A program made the position numbers and the translations under genes. The notes below the pieces were generated by a model. That model was not told the origin of the DNA. It was given only the letters and a program-made list of their open reading frames with translations, and ran no database searches. A stretch of DNA of 64,000 nt from JABFRG01 sp046351415 (lineage in GTDB: Bacteria > Myxococcota_A > Polyangia > Polyangiales > Polyangiaceae), in contig JAXLYO010000003.1 of the NCBI GenBank assembly GCA_046351415.1, forward strand, positions 372,001-436,000, given 5' to 3'. This document shows, one piece after another, positions 52,156-60,860 of this stretch (positions are counted from its first letter, which is position 1; each line of letters begins with the position of its first letter).

Positions 52156-53196
52156 TCAGGCGGTTCCGCGGCCCAAGAAGTGCCGCAAGATGAAGTAGTG
52201 ATCTTCGAACATGTGCTCGGGTTCGATGTCGGCGATGGGGATCCACGCCGCGTTTTGGGCGTCGTCACCGCCCTTGATCTTCGGTAGCTCGGGTTCGGCT
52301 CTCAGCGCGATGTGGTACGCATGCGTGATGGTGCGACCTCGTGACGAGCGGTGAGGGTCGTCGAACACGTGGCTTCCTGCGAGCGACCCAGCGAGAACGG
52401 GTAGGGGCACCTTGAGCTTCGTCTCTTCTCGCAGCTCGCGCAAACACGCGTCGAACAAGCGCTCGTTCTCGTTGACGAAGCCACCGGGGAGAGCCCATTG
52501 GCCTTTGCCTGGGCGCGCACCTCGCTTCACCAAGATGACGTGACCGCTCTGCGTGACCACGGCGTCGACCGTGACGAAGACGGGGGCATATGGAGCCGCT
52601 TCCCACGACTTCTTGTACGCCTGTACGAACGCCGATTCGTCTCGCAACTCTTGGAATGCTTGGCTCTTCGCGAACGTGCGAAGTGCTGCCGCAGTCGGCT
52701 CGGGTACGAGGGCGCAGGCCGCGTCGAGTTCACCGGCGAAGAGGTGCTTTCGGATGGTGGTCGCGTCGAGCATGCGCTCGCTCGCCACATCGATCGAATC
52801 CCACTGCGGAAAGAGCCGCAAGTAATACGACGAGTGGTCCTTCTTGTGACCAATGAGTGCGACCTTCGCTTCCTCCGGCTTGAAGCCGCGTAGCTTGAGG
52901 GTGGCATGCACCGACGCCTGGACGACTTCGGTCCACGTCGTGTCATTGTACACTGCATCCATGAGCGGGAGGCAGGTCACCCTCTCGCGCTCGTCGGGGG
53001 AGAGCGTGCACCGAATGAAGTCGGCTCGTTCTTCCGCGGTCCACGGGTCACGCACGCTGCGCGGCCTCCGGGCGGAGCCCACGAGCAAGAGGAGGTGCGA
53101 GGCTTCCTGGAGGGCGCGCTCGACGACGCTTGCGTGACCGAGGTGATAGGGCTGGAAGCGGCCAACGAAGACCGCCAAGTCGTATTTCTTTTTCAT
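52156..53196 (-). CDS. nadM: Bifunctional NMN adenylyltransferase / Nudix hydrolase
   Basis: 346 residues from ATG 53196, with AAGGAG upstream. The N-terminal nucleotidyltransferase domain has G-R-F-Q-P-Y-H-L-G-H (HxGH-type) near 12-21 and S-x(2)-R near 39-42, ending near 170. The C-terminal Nudix domain has G-G-F-V-N-E-N-E ... R-E-L-R-E-E-T-K near 233-256; the usual Gly after EET is Lys. Fusions like this occur in cyanobacteria and other bacteria, where the first domain makes NAD from NMN and the second acts on ADP-ribose-type compounds. Co-transcribed with nadV. Confidence 0.92.
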   Translation of the reverse strand: MKKKYDLAVFVGRFQPYHLGHASVVERALQEASHLLLLVGSARRPRSVRDPWTAEERADFIRCTLSPDERERVTCLPLMDAVYNDTTWTEVVQASVHATLKLRGFKPEEAKVALIGHKKDHSSYYLRLFPQWDSIDVASERMLDATTIRKHLFAGELDAACALVPEPTAAALRTFAKSQAFQELRDESAFVQAYKKSWEAAPYAPVFVTVDAVVTQSGHVILVKRGARPGKGQWALPGGFVNENERLFDACLRELREETKLKVPLPVLAGSLAGSHVFDDPHRSSRGRTITHAYHIALRAEPELPKIKGGDDAQNAAWIPIADIEPEHMFEDHYFILRHFLGRGTA

Positions 53197-53297
53197 GGCG
53201 AGCAAACTCCTTGCTGCGCGAAACCAAAGTGGCGGTCTATCCGTCACTCGAGGAACAAGGCGACCCGCCGTGCTCCTATGTCAACGATGGGGATGTA

Positions 53298-53329
53298 GGG
53301 AGGCCCTTGGTTCGCGGCAAGGGCCTCCC
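53298..53329. terminator. Strong 12-bp stem-loop
   Basis: GGGAGGCCCTTG (53298-53309) pairs perfectly with CAAGGGCCTCCC (53318-53329) around an eight-base loop. It lies between the stop of the minus-strand Gly/Pro-rich membrane gene (53362) and the NMN adenylyltransferase start (53196), where a terminator for the former is expected. There is no long T tract on either side. Confidence 0.55.
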
Positions 53330-53361
53330 GTTCTTTCGACCGCTCAAAGAAGGAAATCGCT

Positions 53362-53778
53362 TCAGGAACCGGCGACCGCCGCGACGGCGAGGACGAAGAA
53401 GACGATGATCATGCAGACGATCATGAGAGCGAAACCGACGATGCTCACGATGGCCTGGGTCAAGAAAGCACCGCCGAGCTTGTCCACCGCTTGCATCATG
53501 TGCGCGAGGTCGTTGCCCTGCGTCTGCGCAACGCTCTGAAGCGAGTTGGCGACGCCGAGGAACATGACGCCGACGATGATGGCGACGATGCCCGACGGGA
53601 AGTTGAGGAGAAGGTCGGGTTTGGCGACGAAACCGCAGCCGCTCATCGTCGTAAGGGCGCCCATGATGATGGAGACGATCGCGAAGAGCTTCGCACGACC
53701 AGCGGTCTTCATGAGGACCGAGTTTTCGTAGTCGTTGAACTCGTAGTTGCCCGTCTGTTGACCCATCATGCCTGGCAT
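53362..53778 (-). CDS. Two-to-three-helix membrane protein, separated from its N-terminus by an in-frame stop
   Basis: 138 residues from ATG 53778. After G-Q-Q-T-G-N-Y-E-F come three hydrophobic segments (about 32-50, 58-78, 108-135) separated by a polar helix (L-A-H-M-M-Q-A-V-D-K-L). It resembles small DUF5362-type membrane proteins. The same frame is open upstream through a Gly/Pro/Tyr-rich tail until TAA 53845-53847, beyond which the tail continues to ATG 54030. The full protein would have a disordered cytosolic N-terminus of about 85 residues. Confidence 0.7.
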   Translation of the reverse strand: MPGMMGQQTGNYEFNDYENSVLMKTAGRAKLFAIVSIIMGALTTMSGCGFVAKPDLLLNFPSGIVAIIVGVMFLGVANSLQSVAQTQGNDLAHMMQAVDKLGGAFLTQAIVSIVGFALMIVCMIIVFFVLAVAAVAGS

Positions 53779-53844
53779 GCCGCCGGGAGGCGGACCGCCA
53801 TAGCCACCGCCTGGGGGGGCTCCGGGAGCGTAACCCGGCGGACC

Positions 53845-54030
53845 TTAAGGTGGGGGTGCGCCGTAGCCTTGAGGCCCCGCTTGGAATCCACCCGAGGGAG
53901 CGGGACCAGGCCCGTATCCACTTTGTGTCGGCGCCACGGGATTTGCTCCCTGCGTCGGCGCAACGCCAAAGCCTGGGTCGCCACCGCCGCCATAAGGAGG
54001 TTGACCGCCACCGCTTCCATATCCTTGCAT
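53845..54030 (-). pseudogene. Gly/Pro/Tyr/Gln-rich N-terminal part cut off by TAA
   Basis: From ATG 54030 the chain is G-Y-G-S-G-G-G-Q-P-P-Y-rich and stops at C-C-T-T-A-A (P-P-P-stop, 53845-53847). Replacing TAA by CAA (Gln) would join it to the membrane part in the same frame. Proline-rich tails of this type commonly precede small membrane domains in actinobacteria and myxobacteria. One base change, or a sequencing error, accounts for the break. Confidence 0.6.
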
Positions 54031-54147
54031 GTGAGCCTCGCTGGTTCGTCCCTGATTTGCGCAATGCGCTTTCGCGACCGCTCAGGTTGCGTGCGCAGTG
54101 CGACGAAGAACCTACAGGGATTTCGAGATTGGGGCTATCCTTAGGAG

Positions 54148-54666
54148 ATGGCCCGGCGGTTCTTTCCCTTCACGCTTTTCGCGTCCTTTGCGCTTTTCGC
54201 GTCGGCTCTCGCAGAGCGGAGTGCTTACGCGGAGCCCAACCTCATCGAGCACCCAGGCGACCACCCGAACTACCGCGTCGAACTCGAGCCTCACGCGAAC
54301 GCGGGCTACGGTCTCCTCGACTCCGGCTACGTCGGTGCCGGCTTTCGCGCGAGCATCAAGATTTTGGATCCCGGGCCCGTGAAGACCATCAACGACACGT
54401 TTGCCATCACGTTCGGGGGCGACATCTTCTCCGCCAAGAACGGCAAGCCATTCTTCTGGATCCCGGTGGGTGTGCAGTGGAACTTCTTCTTCACGCAGAG
54501 TTGGTCCGCGTTCGGTGAGGCAGGCATGGTCATCGGAGTCCCCGAGAAGACGCGCCTCAACCCCGTCGTCGCCGTGGGCGGGCGCTTCCACATGAGCGAG
54601 CGGCTCGCGCTCACACTGCGGATAGGGTACCCCGCCATCAGCTTCGGTCTTTCGATCTTCCTCTAG
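54148..54666 (+). CDS. Exported protein, probably outer-membrane barrel
   Basis: 172 residues. AGGAG directly abuts the ATG. A signal peptide ends near A-Y-A (position 28). The mature part alternates hydrophobic and polar residues as beta strands (V-G-A-G-F-R-A-S-I-K, F-A-I-T-F-G-G-D-I-F, F-W-I-P-V-G-V-Q-W-N) and ends in F-L, so an eight-stranded outer-membrane barrel is likely. No family recognised. It converges on the M1 aminopeptidase gene. Confidence 0.7.
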   Translation: MARRFFPFTLFASFALFASALAERSAYAEPNLIEHPGDHPNYRVELEPHANAGYGLLDSGYVGAGFRASIKILDPGPVKTINDTFAITFGGDIFSAKNGKPFFWIPVGVQWNFFFTQSWSAFGEAGMVIGVPEKTRLNPVVAVGGRFHMSERLALTLRIGYPAISFGLSIFL

Positions 54667-54667
54667 C

Positions 54668-57439
54668 TCACGGCGCAAAAAGAGGCTTCGACCGGCCGGC
54701 GGGTTCTCGAGGCAGGGTCTCGAGCGCCGTGGCCATGTCCGCGCCTACTCGCGCCCGCAGCATCTCGCAGGCCTTCGTGCTGTCCATGCCGGCGCGGTAG
54801 GTCCTGCCCCACCCTGCAAAGGTAGGGAGGGCGACTTCGACCTTCTTCGTGAAGGATTCCTTCGAAGGAGAGCCGCACGCCGCTTGGACGACAACGACGG
54901 CGCGCGCGGATTGATGCGCGGGAAGCTTCTTCGTCCATGCGTCCCAGTTGCGATCGAACCAGCGGAGCACGAATTCGCGACTCGCCGGCCTCTGCGTAGA
55001 GGTCGTGATCAAATAACGGAGGTCTTGTAGCTTGATGGTGTCGTCGAGCGCGAGCGCGAGAGACCGCCCGAGGAGCGTTTCGTCGTCGAATGACGCGAGC
55101 GCACGCACGAGCACGACGCGTTCCTGCGCATCGGTCGTCTTCACGAGCCTATCGGCAAGCGTCTTCCAGTAAGCCTCGTCGCCGCGACGTGCGGAAAGCT
55201 CGATGGAGAGCTCGTCGGCATCGCGGTCGCGTCCATCCGTCTTCGACGCTGCATGGGCGGAGAGGGCCGCGTCGGCGCGGTCGCGGGCCTGTTTCTGCAA
55301 GAAGTCGGAGGGGGCGCCGTGATCGAAGAGCGTCGTCCACGCGTCTCGTCGTGCTTGGGCCTCGTGTGCGCCGAGCGGGGTCGTCGTTCCGACGGGCAAA
55401 CGGACGACTGCGCTCGAGAGGACGCGCGAGACGAGCGTCGCGTAGGCCTTCTGCGAAGGTGCGGTGATGAGTGCGTCGCCGACTTTGGCGAGGACCTTGG
55501 AGAGCACGGAAAGCACGTGCGGGTCTCGCTCCATCCCGAAGCGTGCCAGCGTCGCCACGAGGACCTTCGGCGCATACCTGCCGCTGCGGACGTGCGCCCA
55601 CGTGTTGAGAAGGAGTGCCATGCGTGTCTCGGCGATGTCCGAGCGCGCAAGGAGCGGGAGCACGTCTTCGGAGACGCTGAAGCGGTAGTAGCCTTCCATG
55701 CGCACGTTTGGCACGAGTGCCTTGTCGCATGGCAGTTCGGAAAGCACCTTCTCGACGCTTGCCTCGCTCACGTCGACGCATTGGACCTTCTCTTTGACCT
55801 CGAAGCAGACGGGGACGTCCCAAAGCGAACTACTGTCACCGACGGGGGGCATGCCCACGACGCCGAAGGGCTTCTGGGCGAGACGCACCACCGGATGGCC
55901 GCCTTCGCAACGAGATTGGACATCGATGTCCGGCACACCCGGACGATCGAGAAAGGCGCGGTAGCGTGCCTTGCGAAGCGGGTTTTGCGTCATCTGGACG
56001 ACGGAGGCCCAGAGGTCTTCGAAGCCGGCGGCGCCGTGGATATGCGTCGACAGATAGCGATGGAGTCCGTTCTGGAAATTGGCTGCCCCCGCATCGCTCT
56101 CGAGCATGCGGAGAACGGCAGCGCCCTTGTCGTAGGTGATGCCGTCGAAGGCTTCCATGGCACTTGCTGCGCTCGTGATGGGCGCGCGAATCGCGTGCGT
56201 CGAAGGCATGCTGTCGTCGTCCATGACCCAGGATGCGCTGATCTTCGCATCGCGAATGGAACGGAAGTTCGATGGTTGTTGCCCGTCGAGGAGCTTGGCT
56301 GCCAGCCAGGTTGCGAAAGCCTCGTTCAGCCAGACTTCGTCCCACCATTTGGCCGTCACGTAGTCGCCGAACCACTGGTGAGCGAATTCATGGGCGATGA
56401 TGGATTCGGCGCTGTAGCGCGTGCGGTCGGAGGGAGAGCGAAGAAGCAAGCGCTCCTCGCGGAAGGTGACGAGGCCAGGGTTCTCCATGGCGCCGGCGTT
56501 GAAGTTCGGGACCGCAACGAGGTCGAGCTTACCGTAGGCGTAGGGAATGCCGGTGTAGTACGCAGCCGCCGCGAGGAGGCGTGTCGCAGCTTCGTTGGCT
56601 TCACCGCCGTCCTTCACCCTGCCGCGTAGGGCAACTGTCCGGATCTCGGGGCCCTCGCCGCCAGCTTTGGCCGCGAGCGTTTCCAGGGGGCCCACTGCGA
56701 GGGCGACGAGGTAACTCGGCAAGGGCGCCGTGCGCTCGAAACGATAGAGCATGCCCTCCGGGCGCTCTTCCCGAGACACCTCGCGCCCGTTGGCAAACGC
56801 CGTATCGTTCTTCCCCGTGAGCACTTCGATGTCGTAGGGCGTCTTGAATGCGGGCTCGTCGAAACAGGGGAATGCGCGACGTGCGCCCACGGGTTCGAAT
56901 TGCGTGAAGGCTGCATTCATGCCCGCCTCGCGCACGCGGTAGAGGCCTTCCAGGTCGACGCTGTAGGGGGCGTGGTAGGCCAGCACGAGCTCAGCGAACC
57001 CGGGGTCGAGCGGGGACGCGAAGCGCAAGGCAGTCTCGCCCTGGGTCTCGTCCGTCACCTCTGCCGTGCCACGCACTGTTCGCGTGCCTTGGCGAGCGGT
57101 GATGGAGTCGAACGCGAGCCCCCTTGCATGGAGCACGACGAACGGAGTCGCATCCTCGACGCGGACGTTGATGCGCGCCTCTCCCCGGAACGAATCCTTG
57201 TCCGGAAAGACCTCGAAGTGGAGCTTGTACGATTGTGGCTTCGGTCCGAGTGGCAGCCGTCCGTTCTGACCGCGCGGCGCGGGGGACGCTACGCCCGCGG
57301 GCCCCGTGAGTTCGGCGATCTTCCGCAGTGGGGAAGTGCCCTTCGGAGCCGGCGCTTCCGCACCGCCGCAACCCGAAAAGAACGCGCTCGTGAGCGATAG
57401 TGCGCCGAGCGTGCGCACGAACGTAGAAACGCGTCGCAC
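54668..57439 (-). CDS. M1-family zinc aminopeptidase, lipoprotein
   Basis: 923 residues from GTG 57439. The lipobox is F-S-G-C (Cys24). The exopeptidase motif G-A-M-E-N is near 315, and the zinc site H-E-F-A-H-Q-W near 350 with N-E-A-F near 373 is complete, followed by the ERAP1-like helical C-terminal region. Family members remove N-terminal residues from peptides; the lipid anchor places this one outside the cytoplasmic membrane. It starts one base after the stop of the small hypothetical gene upstream, so they are coupled. Confidence 0.93.
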   Translation of the reverse strand: MRRVSTFVRTLGALSLTSAFFSGCGGAEAPAPKGTSPLRKIAELTGPAGVASPAPRGQNGRLPLGPKPQSYKLHFEVFPDKDSFRGEARINVRVEDATPFVVLHARGLAFDSITARQGTRTVRGTAEVTDETQGETALRFASPLDPGFAELVLAYHAPYSVDLEGLYRVREAGMNAAFTQFEPVGARRAFPCFDEPAFKTPYDIEVLTGKNDTAFANGREVSREERPEGMLYRFERTAPLPSYLVALAVGPLETLAAKAGGEGPEIRTVALRGRVKDGGEANEAATRLLAAAAYYTGIPYAYGKLDLVAVPNFNAGAMENPGLVTFREERLLLRSPSDRTRYSAESIIAHEFAHQWFGDYVTAKWWDEVWLNEAFATWLAAKLLDGQQPSNFRSIRDAKISASWVMDDDSMPSTHAIRAPITSAASAMEAFDGITYDKGAAVLRMLESDAGAANFQNGLHRYLSTHIHGAAGFEDLWASVVQMTQNPLRKARYRAFLDRPGVPDIDVQSRCEGGHPVVRLAQKPFGVVGMPPVGDSSSLWDVPVCFEVKEKVQCVDVSEASVEKVLSELPCDKALVPNVRMEGYYRFSVSEDVLPLLARSDIAETRMALLLNTWAHVRSGRYAPKVLVATLARFGMERDPHVLSVLSKVLAKVGDALITAPSQKAYATLVSRVLSSAVVRLPVGTTTPLGAHEAQARRDAWTTLFDHGAPSDFLQKQARDRADAALSAHAASKTDGRDRDADELSIELSARRGDEAYWKTLADRLVKTTDAQERVVLVRALASFDDETLLGRSLALALDDTIKLQDLRYLITTSTQRPASREFVLRWFDRNWDAWTKKLPAHQSARAVVVVQAACGSPSKESFTKKVEVALPTFAGWGRTYRAGMDSTKACEMLRARVGADMATALETLPREPAGRSKPLFAP

Positions 57440-57440
57440 C

Positions 57441-57692
57441 TCAGGGCTCCGTGCCAGCGCGCCCTGCTTGCATCACTTCGACGTTGAGGGCGATCACGAG
57501 GCGGAGCATGTCGGCACGCTCTCGTTCGGTGGGGGGAAGGGCGGACCAGCCAAGGACCACACGCTCGTAGCTCCGAGCCTTGGCGCGCAATTCGCGCGAG
57601 GTCGGATTGTCGGGCAGGCCGTCGAGCCGCTCGAGAATGTCAATCAAGGACTGCTCGACGATCGCAAGACGCGTCGACTTTCCGCTCGCCAT
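57441..57692 (-). CDS. Small hypothetical helical protein
   Basis: 83 residues, all helical and charged (L-I-D-I-L-E-R-L-D-G-L-P near 16-27, then R-S-Y-E-R-V-V-L-G-W). No signal or membrane segment. The stop TGA (57441-57443) is one base from the aminopeptidase GTG. It diverges from the M16 gene by 27 bases. I do not recognise a family. Confidence 0.65.
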   Translation of the reverse strand: MASGKSTRLAIVEQSLIDILERLDGLPDNPTSRELRAKARSYERVVLGWSALPPTERERADMLRLVIALNVEVMQAGRAGTEP

Positions 57693-57719
57693 ACGAAAAA
57701 GCGTACTACGCTACCGCCC

Positions 57720-59144
57720 ATGAGGAAACGACTCTCCGCGTTCGCCGCCATCTTGGCGTTCGCTTCTCCCTGGGCCCTCGAAAATCCCGCTTCAGCTCAG
57801 CCCCGCCCGGGAACGCCCGTGGCGGCCGCTCCCGCTGCCACGCCGACATTGCCCACCGTTCGCTACAAGCTGCAAAACGGGCTCGACGTCGTGTTTCACG
57901 AAGATCACCGCGTTCCCATCGTGAGCGTCAACGTCTTCTACCACGTTGGCTCGAAGGACGAACCGCAGGGGAAGAATGGCTTCGCCCACCTTTTCGAGCA
58001 CTTGATGTTCCAGGGCTCGAAGCACGTGGCGGAGGACAAGTTTTTCGACACGCTCGAGCGCGCTGGCTCTACGGACGTGAACGGAACGACGAACGAAGAT
58101 CGCACGAATTACTTCGAAACGGTCCCCTCGAATCGACTCGAGCTCGCGCTCTGGCTCGAGAGTGATCGCATGGGCTACCTGCTGAGTCACGTCGACCAAG
58201 CGACGTTCGAGAGCCAGCGAAGCGTCGTGAAGAACGAGCGGCGACAAAACTACGAAAATGCGCCCTATGGCCTCGTGTCGCAATTCATCCACGAAGCGAT
58301 GTATCCGGTCTCGCACCCGTACCATCGCTTGACGATCGGAACGCCAGAAGACCTCGATCGGGCCACGCTGGACGACGTGCGGAACTTCTTCCAGACCTGG
58401 TACGTCCCGAACAACGCCTCGCTCGTCATCGCGGGTGACATCGACAAGGACAAGGCGCTCGGCCTCGTGAAGAAGTACTTCGAGCCCATTCCGTCGCGTC
58501 CGCTCCCGGCTCGCTACAAGGTGCCGCCGGTCGACATCGAGAAGAAGGAGCTGCAGATCGCGGCGTCCGTCGAGCTCGCGCGCGTATATGCCGTTTGGCC
58601 TACGCCGGCTCTCTACGCGGAGGGGGACGCTGACCTCGACCTCGCGGCTCACGTACTCTCGAGCGGGAAGGGAAGCCGCCTCTACAAGAAGCTCGTCCAC
58701 GATTTGCAGTGGGCCCAGGACGTGAGTGCCCACCAGAGCTCGAGTCAGCTGGGCGGCTCCTTTTGGATCAACGCCACGGTTCGCGATCCGTCCAAGGCGC
58801 GCGAAGTCCTCGCGGTCATCGACGCCGAGGTCGCGAAACTCGCCCAAGAGGGCGCTACGGAGGACGAACTTGCGCGGGCAAAGACGTCGACCCTGTCGAG
58901 TTTCACGTTTGGTCTCGAGAAGATGACGAGTCGCGCCAATACTCTCAACGGATACATGCACTATACCAATAACCCGGACTTTCTTTCCGAAGACATCGGG
59001 CGCTATCAGAAGGCAACCCGTGCGACGGTTCAAAAAGTCACGACCTCGTACCTTGCCAGTGCGAAGCGCGTGGTGGCCTTCGTCAACCCGGACAAGCAAG
59101 CGCCGCTTGCAGGCAAGGTCGTTTCGATCGGAGGTGCACGATGA
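57720..59144 (+). CDS. M16-family zinc peptidase, catalytic member
   Basis: 474 residues from ATG 57720, ahead of which the frame is open but non-coding. A signal peptide ends near N-P-A-S-A. The inverted zinc motif H-L-F-E-H (HXXEH) is near 90-94, and the downstream Glu lies in the V-V-K-N-E-R-R region near 170. The second half is the non-catalytic M16 domain with the conserved R-L-Y near 320. It degrades peptides in the periplasm. The stop overlaps the start of a second M16 gene (ATGA), its likely partner. Confidence 0.93.
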   Translation: MRKRLSAFAAILAFASPWALENPASAQPRPGTPVAAAPAATPTLPTVRYKLQNGLDVVFHEDHRVPIVSVNVFYHVGSKDEPQGKNGFAHLFEHLMFQGSKHVAEDKFFDTLERAGSTDVNGTTNEDRTNYFETVPSNRLELALWLESDRMGYLLSHVDQATFESQRSVVKNERRQNYENAPYGLVSQFIHEAMYPVSHPYHRLTIGTPEDLDRATLDDVRNFFQTWYVPNNASLVIAGDIDKDKALGLVKKYFEPIPSRPLPARYKVPPVDIEKKELQIAASVELARVYAVWPTPALYAEGDADLDLAAHVLSSGKGSRLYKKLVHDLQWAQDVSAHQSSSQLGGSFWINATVRDPSKAREVLAVIDAEVAKLAQEGATEDELARAKTSTLSSFTFGLEKMTSRANTLNGYMHYTNNPDFLSEDIGRYQKATRATVQKVTTSYLASAKRVVAFVNPDKQAPLAGKVVSIGGAR

Positions 59145-60820
59145 AAACGCGGAACATGGTCTCTTTCCGATGCATGGCCAGCTTGTTTGCGCTCGCGTCG
59201 GCATCGATGCTCGTGGGCTGTCAGGCCGCAAGTCCGTTGGTCGTTCCGCCGCCGACGGTCGCGTACCCGAAGGGGGGCGAAGTGGAAGCCAATGTGGTCG
59301 CCACGCCGCCTGCCGTGGAAGCCGAAGACGCGCCCTTCCGTGCATCGGCACCGCCGGCAGGCCCCAAGCCCGCATTCCGGGCGCCGAAGGTGGAGACGGC
59401 GACGCTCGCGAACGGCATTCCCGTCTACTTCGTCGAGCAGTCCGTCCTTCCCATCGTGAGCTTCCGGCTGGTCGTCCGCATGGAAGAAAACGAGGGCGAA
59501 CGCCCGGGCCTCACCACCCTGCTCGGGACGATGCTCGATCAGGGAACGAGCAAGCACTCCGCCGAGGCGCTCTCCGATGCGTTCGAAGCGATCGGTGCCG
59601 AGCACTCCACGTTCTTCGAGTGGGACTCTGGAGGTATCGCCGTCAAAGTTCCCGCCGCCCATTGGGGGGAAGGGCTCGACCTCGCCGCAGAAGCTCTCCT
59701 CGACTCGACGATTCCGGAAGACGAGCTCGAGCGCGTACGCGCGCGCCGCTTGACGGGTCTCAAGCAGCAGAAGATGAGCCTTTCGGCGATGGCGTCGAAC
59801 GCGGCAGCGGCGGCGCTCTACGGCCGCGCGCACCCCTATGGCCACAGCCTTTCCGGTCGTGAAGAAGACACGAAGGCGGCGACGCGCGACGAACTGCTGA
59901 AGCTGAAGAAGCGCCTCATCGTTCCGTCGCGTCTCGGCATCGTCGCATCCGGTGCAGTCAAGAAGGACGAGCTCGTTGCGCGACTCAATGCGACGCTCGG
60001 CAAGTTGCCGCGCGGAGGTGCGGGCCCTGCGAAACGAGCGCCTGCGCCCAGCCCGACCAAGGCGCGCGTCGTCCTCGTCGACCGTCCGGGCGCAACGCAA
60101 TCACAGGTCTACCTGACCACCTACGGTGTGGTCGCCGGGAACCCCGAACGCGACGCGCTCTCCGTCATGAACGCGGCCTTCGGTGGTTCGTTCTCCAGCC
60201 GCGTCAACCTCAACCTGCGCGAGAAGCATGCCTACACGTATGGTGCGCGCTCGTACTTCCTGGGGCGCAAGGGCAGGGGACCCTTCCTCGTCGGAGGGGC
60301 CATCTTCACCGACAAGACCGCCGCCGCCATCGACGAGATTCTTCTCGAGGTGGAAGCGATGCGCACGACCCCTCTCACCGCGGAGGAGCTCGAACTCGCG
60401 AAGGAGAGCATTCGCCTCGGCTTGCCCGGTCGTTTCGAGAGTGTCTCGGCGATCACGGCGGCGCTCGCCGAGCTGATGCTCTATCGATTGCCGCTCGACG
60501 AGTACACGAAGAAGGCAGACCGCATCGGCGCGGTCAAAGGCACCGACGTGCAGAAGCTCGCCCAGAAGTACCTCGTGAAGGACAAGCTCATCATCGTGGT
60601 CGCTGGCGACCGATCGAAGATCGAATCTTCGCTCGCGAAGTTCGGTCCCATCGAGATCCGCGATGCGTTCGGTGACGTGGTGACGGGCGACGCCGCAGCC
60701 GCGAAGCCCGAGGAGCCACCCGTCAGCCACGTCGTTCCGAAGACGAAGCCGCAGGTATTCCAGCCTGGGACGCGGCCCGCGGGTGCTCCGGTCATCCAGA
60801 AAGCGCCAAAGACCCCCTGA
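59141..60820 (+). CDS. M16-family protein lacking the zinc motif, lipoprotein
   Basis: 559 residues. The lipobox is L-V-G-C (Cys27) with a Pro/Ala linker. The M16 fold is clear (L-A-N-G-I-P-V-Y-F-V-E near 86, S-R-V-N-L-N-L-R-E-K near 350), but the place of HXXEH reads G-L-T-T-L-L-G-T-M-L, so no zinc can bind. A Pro/Lys-rich tail follows from 510. Pairing of an active and an inactive M16 subunit mirrors mitochondrial processing peptidase and related bacterial heterodimers. Overlaps the active member by 4 bases. Confidence 0.92.
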   Translation: MKTRNMVSFRCMASLFALASASMLVGCQAASPLVVPPPTVAYPKGGEVEANVVATPPAVEAEDAPFRASAPPAGPKPAFRAPKVETATLANGIPVYFVEQSVLPIVSFRLVVRMEENEGERPGLTTLLGTMLDQGTSKHSAEALSDAFEAIGAEHSTFFEWDSGGIAVKVPAAHWGEGLDLAAEALLDSTIPEDELERVRARRLTGLKQQKMSLSAMASNAAAAALYGRAHPYGHSLSGREEDTKAATRDELLKLKKRLIVPSRLGIVASGAVKKDELVARLNATLGKLPRGGAGPAKRAPAPSPTKARVVLVDRPGATQSQVYLTTYGVVAGNPERDALSVMNAAFGGSFSSRVNLNLREKHAYTYGARSYFLGRKGRGPFLVGGAIFTDKTAAAIDEILLEVEAMRTTPLTAEELELAKESIRLGLPGRFESVSAITAALAELMLYRLPLDEYTKKADRIGAVKGTDVQKLAQKYLVKDKLIIVVAGDRSKIESSLAKFGPIEIRDAFGDVVTGDAAAAKPEEPPVSHVVPKTKPQVFQPGTRPAGAPVIQKAPKTP

Positions 60821-60860
60821 GCCCGAGCTCTCGTGGTACCGTGCTTCCAGAGTCCGGCCC

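Noticed and set aside
57792..59375. 527-codon minus-strand open frame opposite the M16 gene
   Set aside because: Antisense shadow; the plus strand has HXXEH and conserved M16 blocks.
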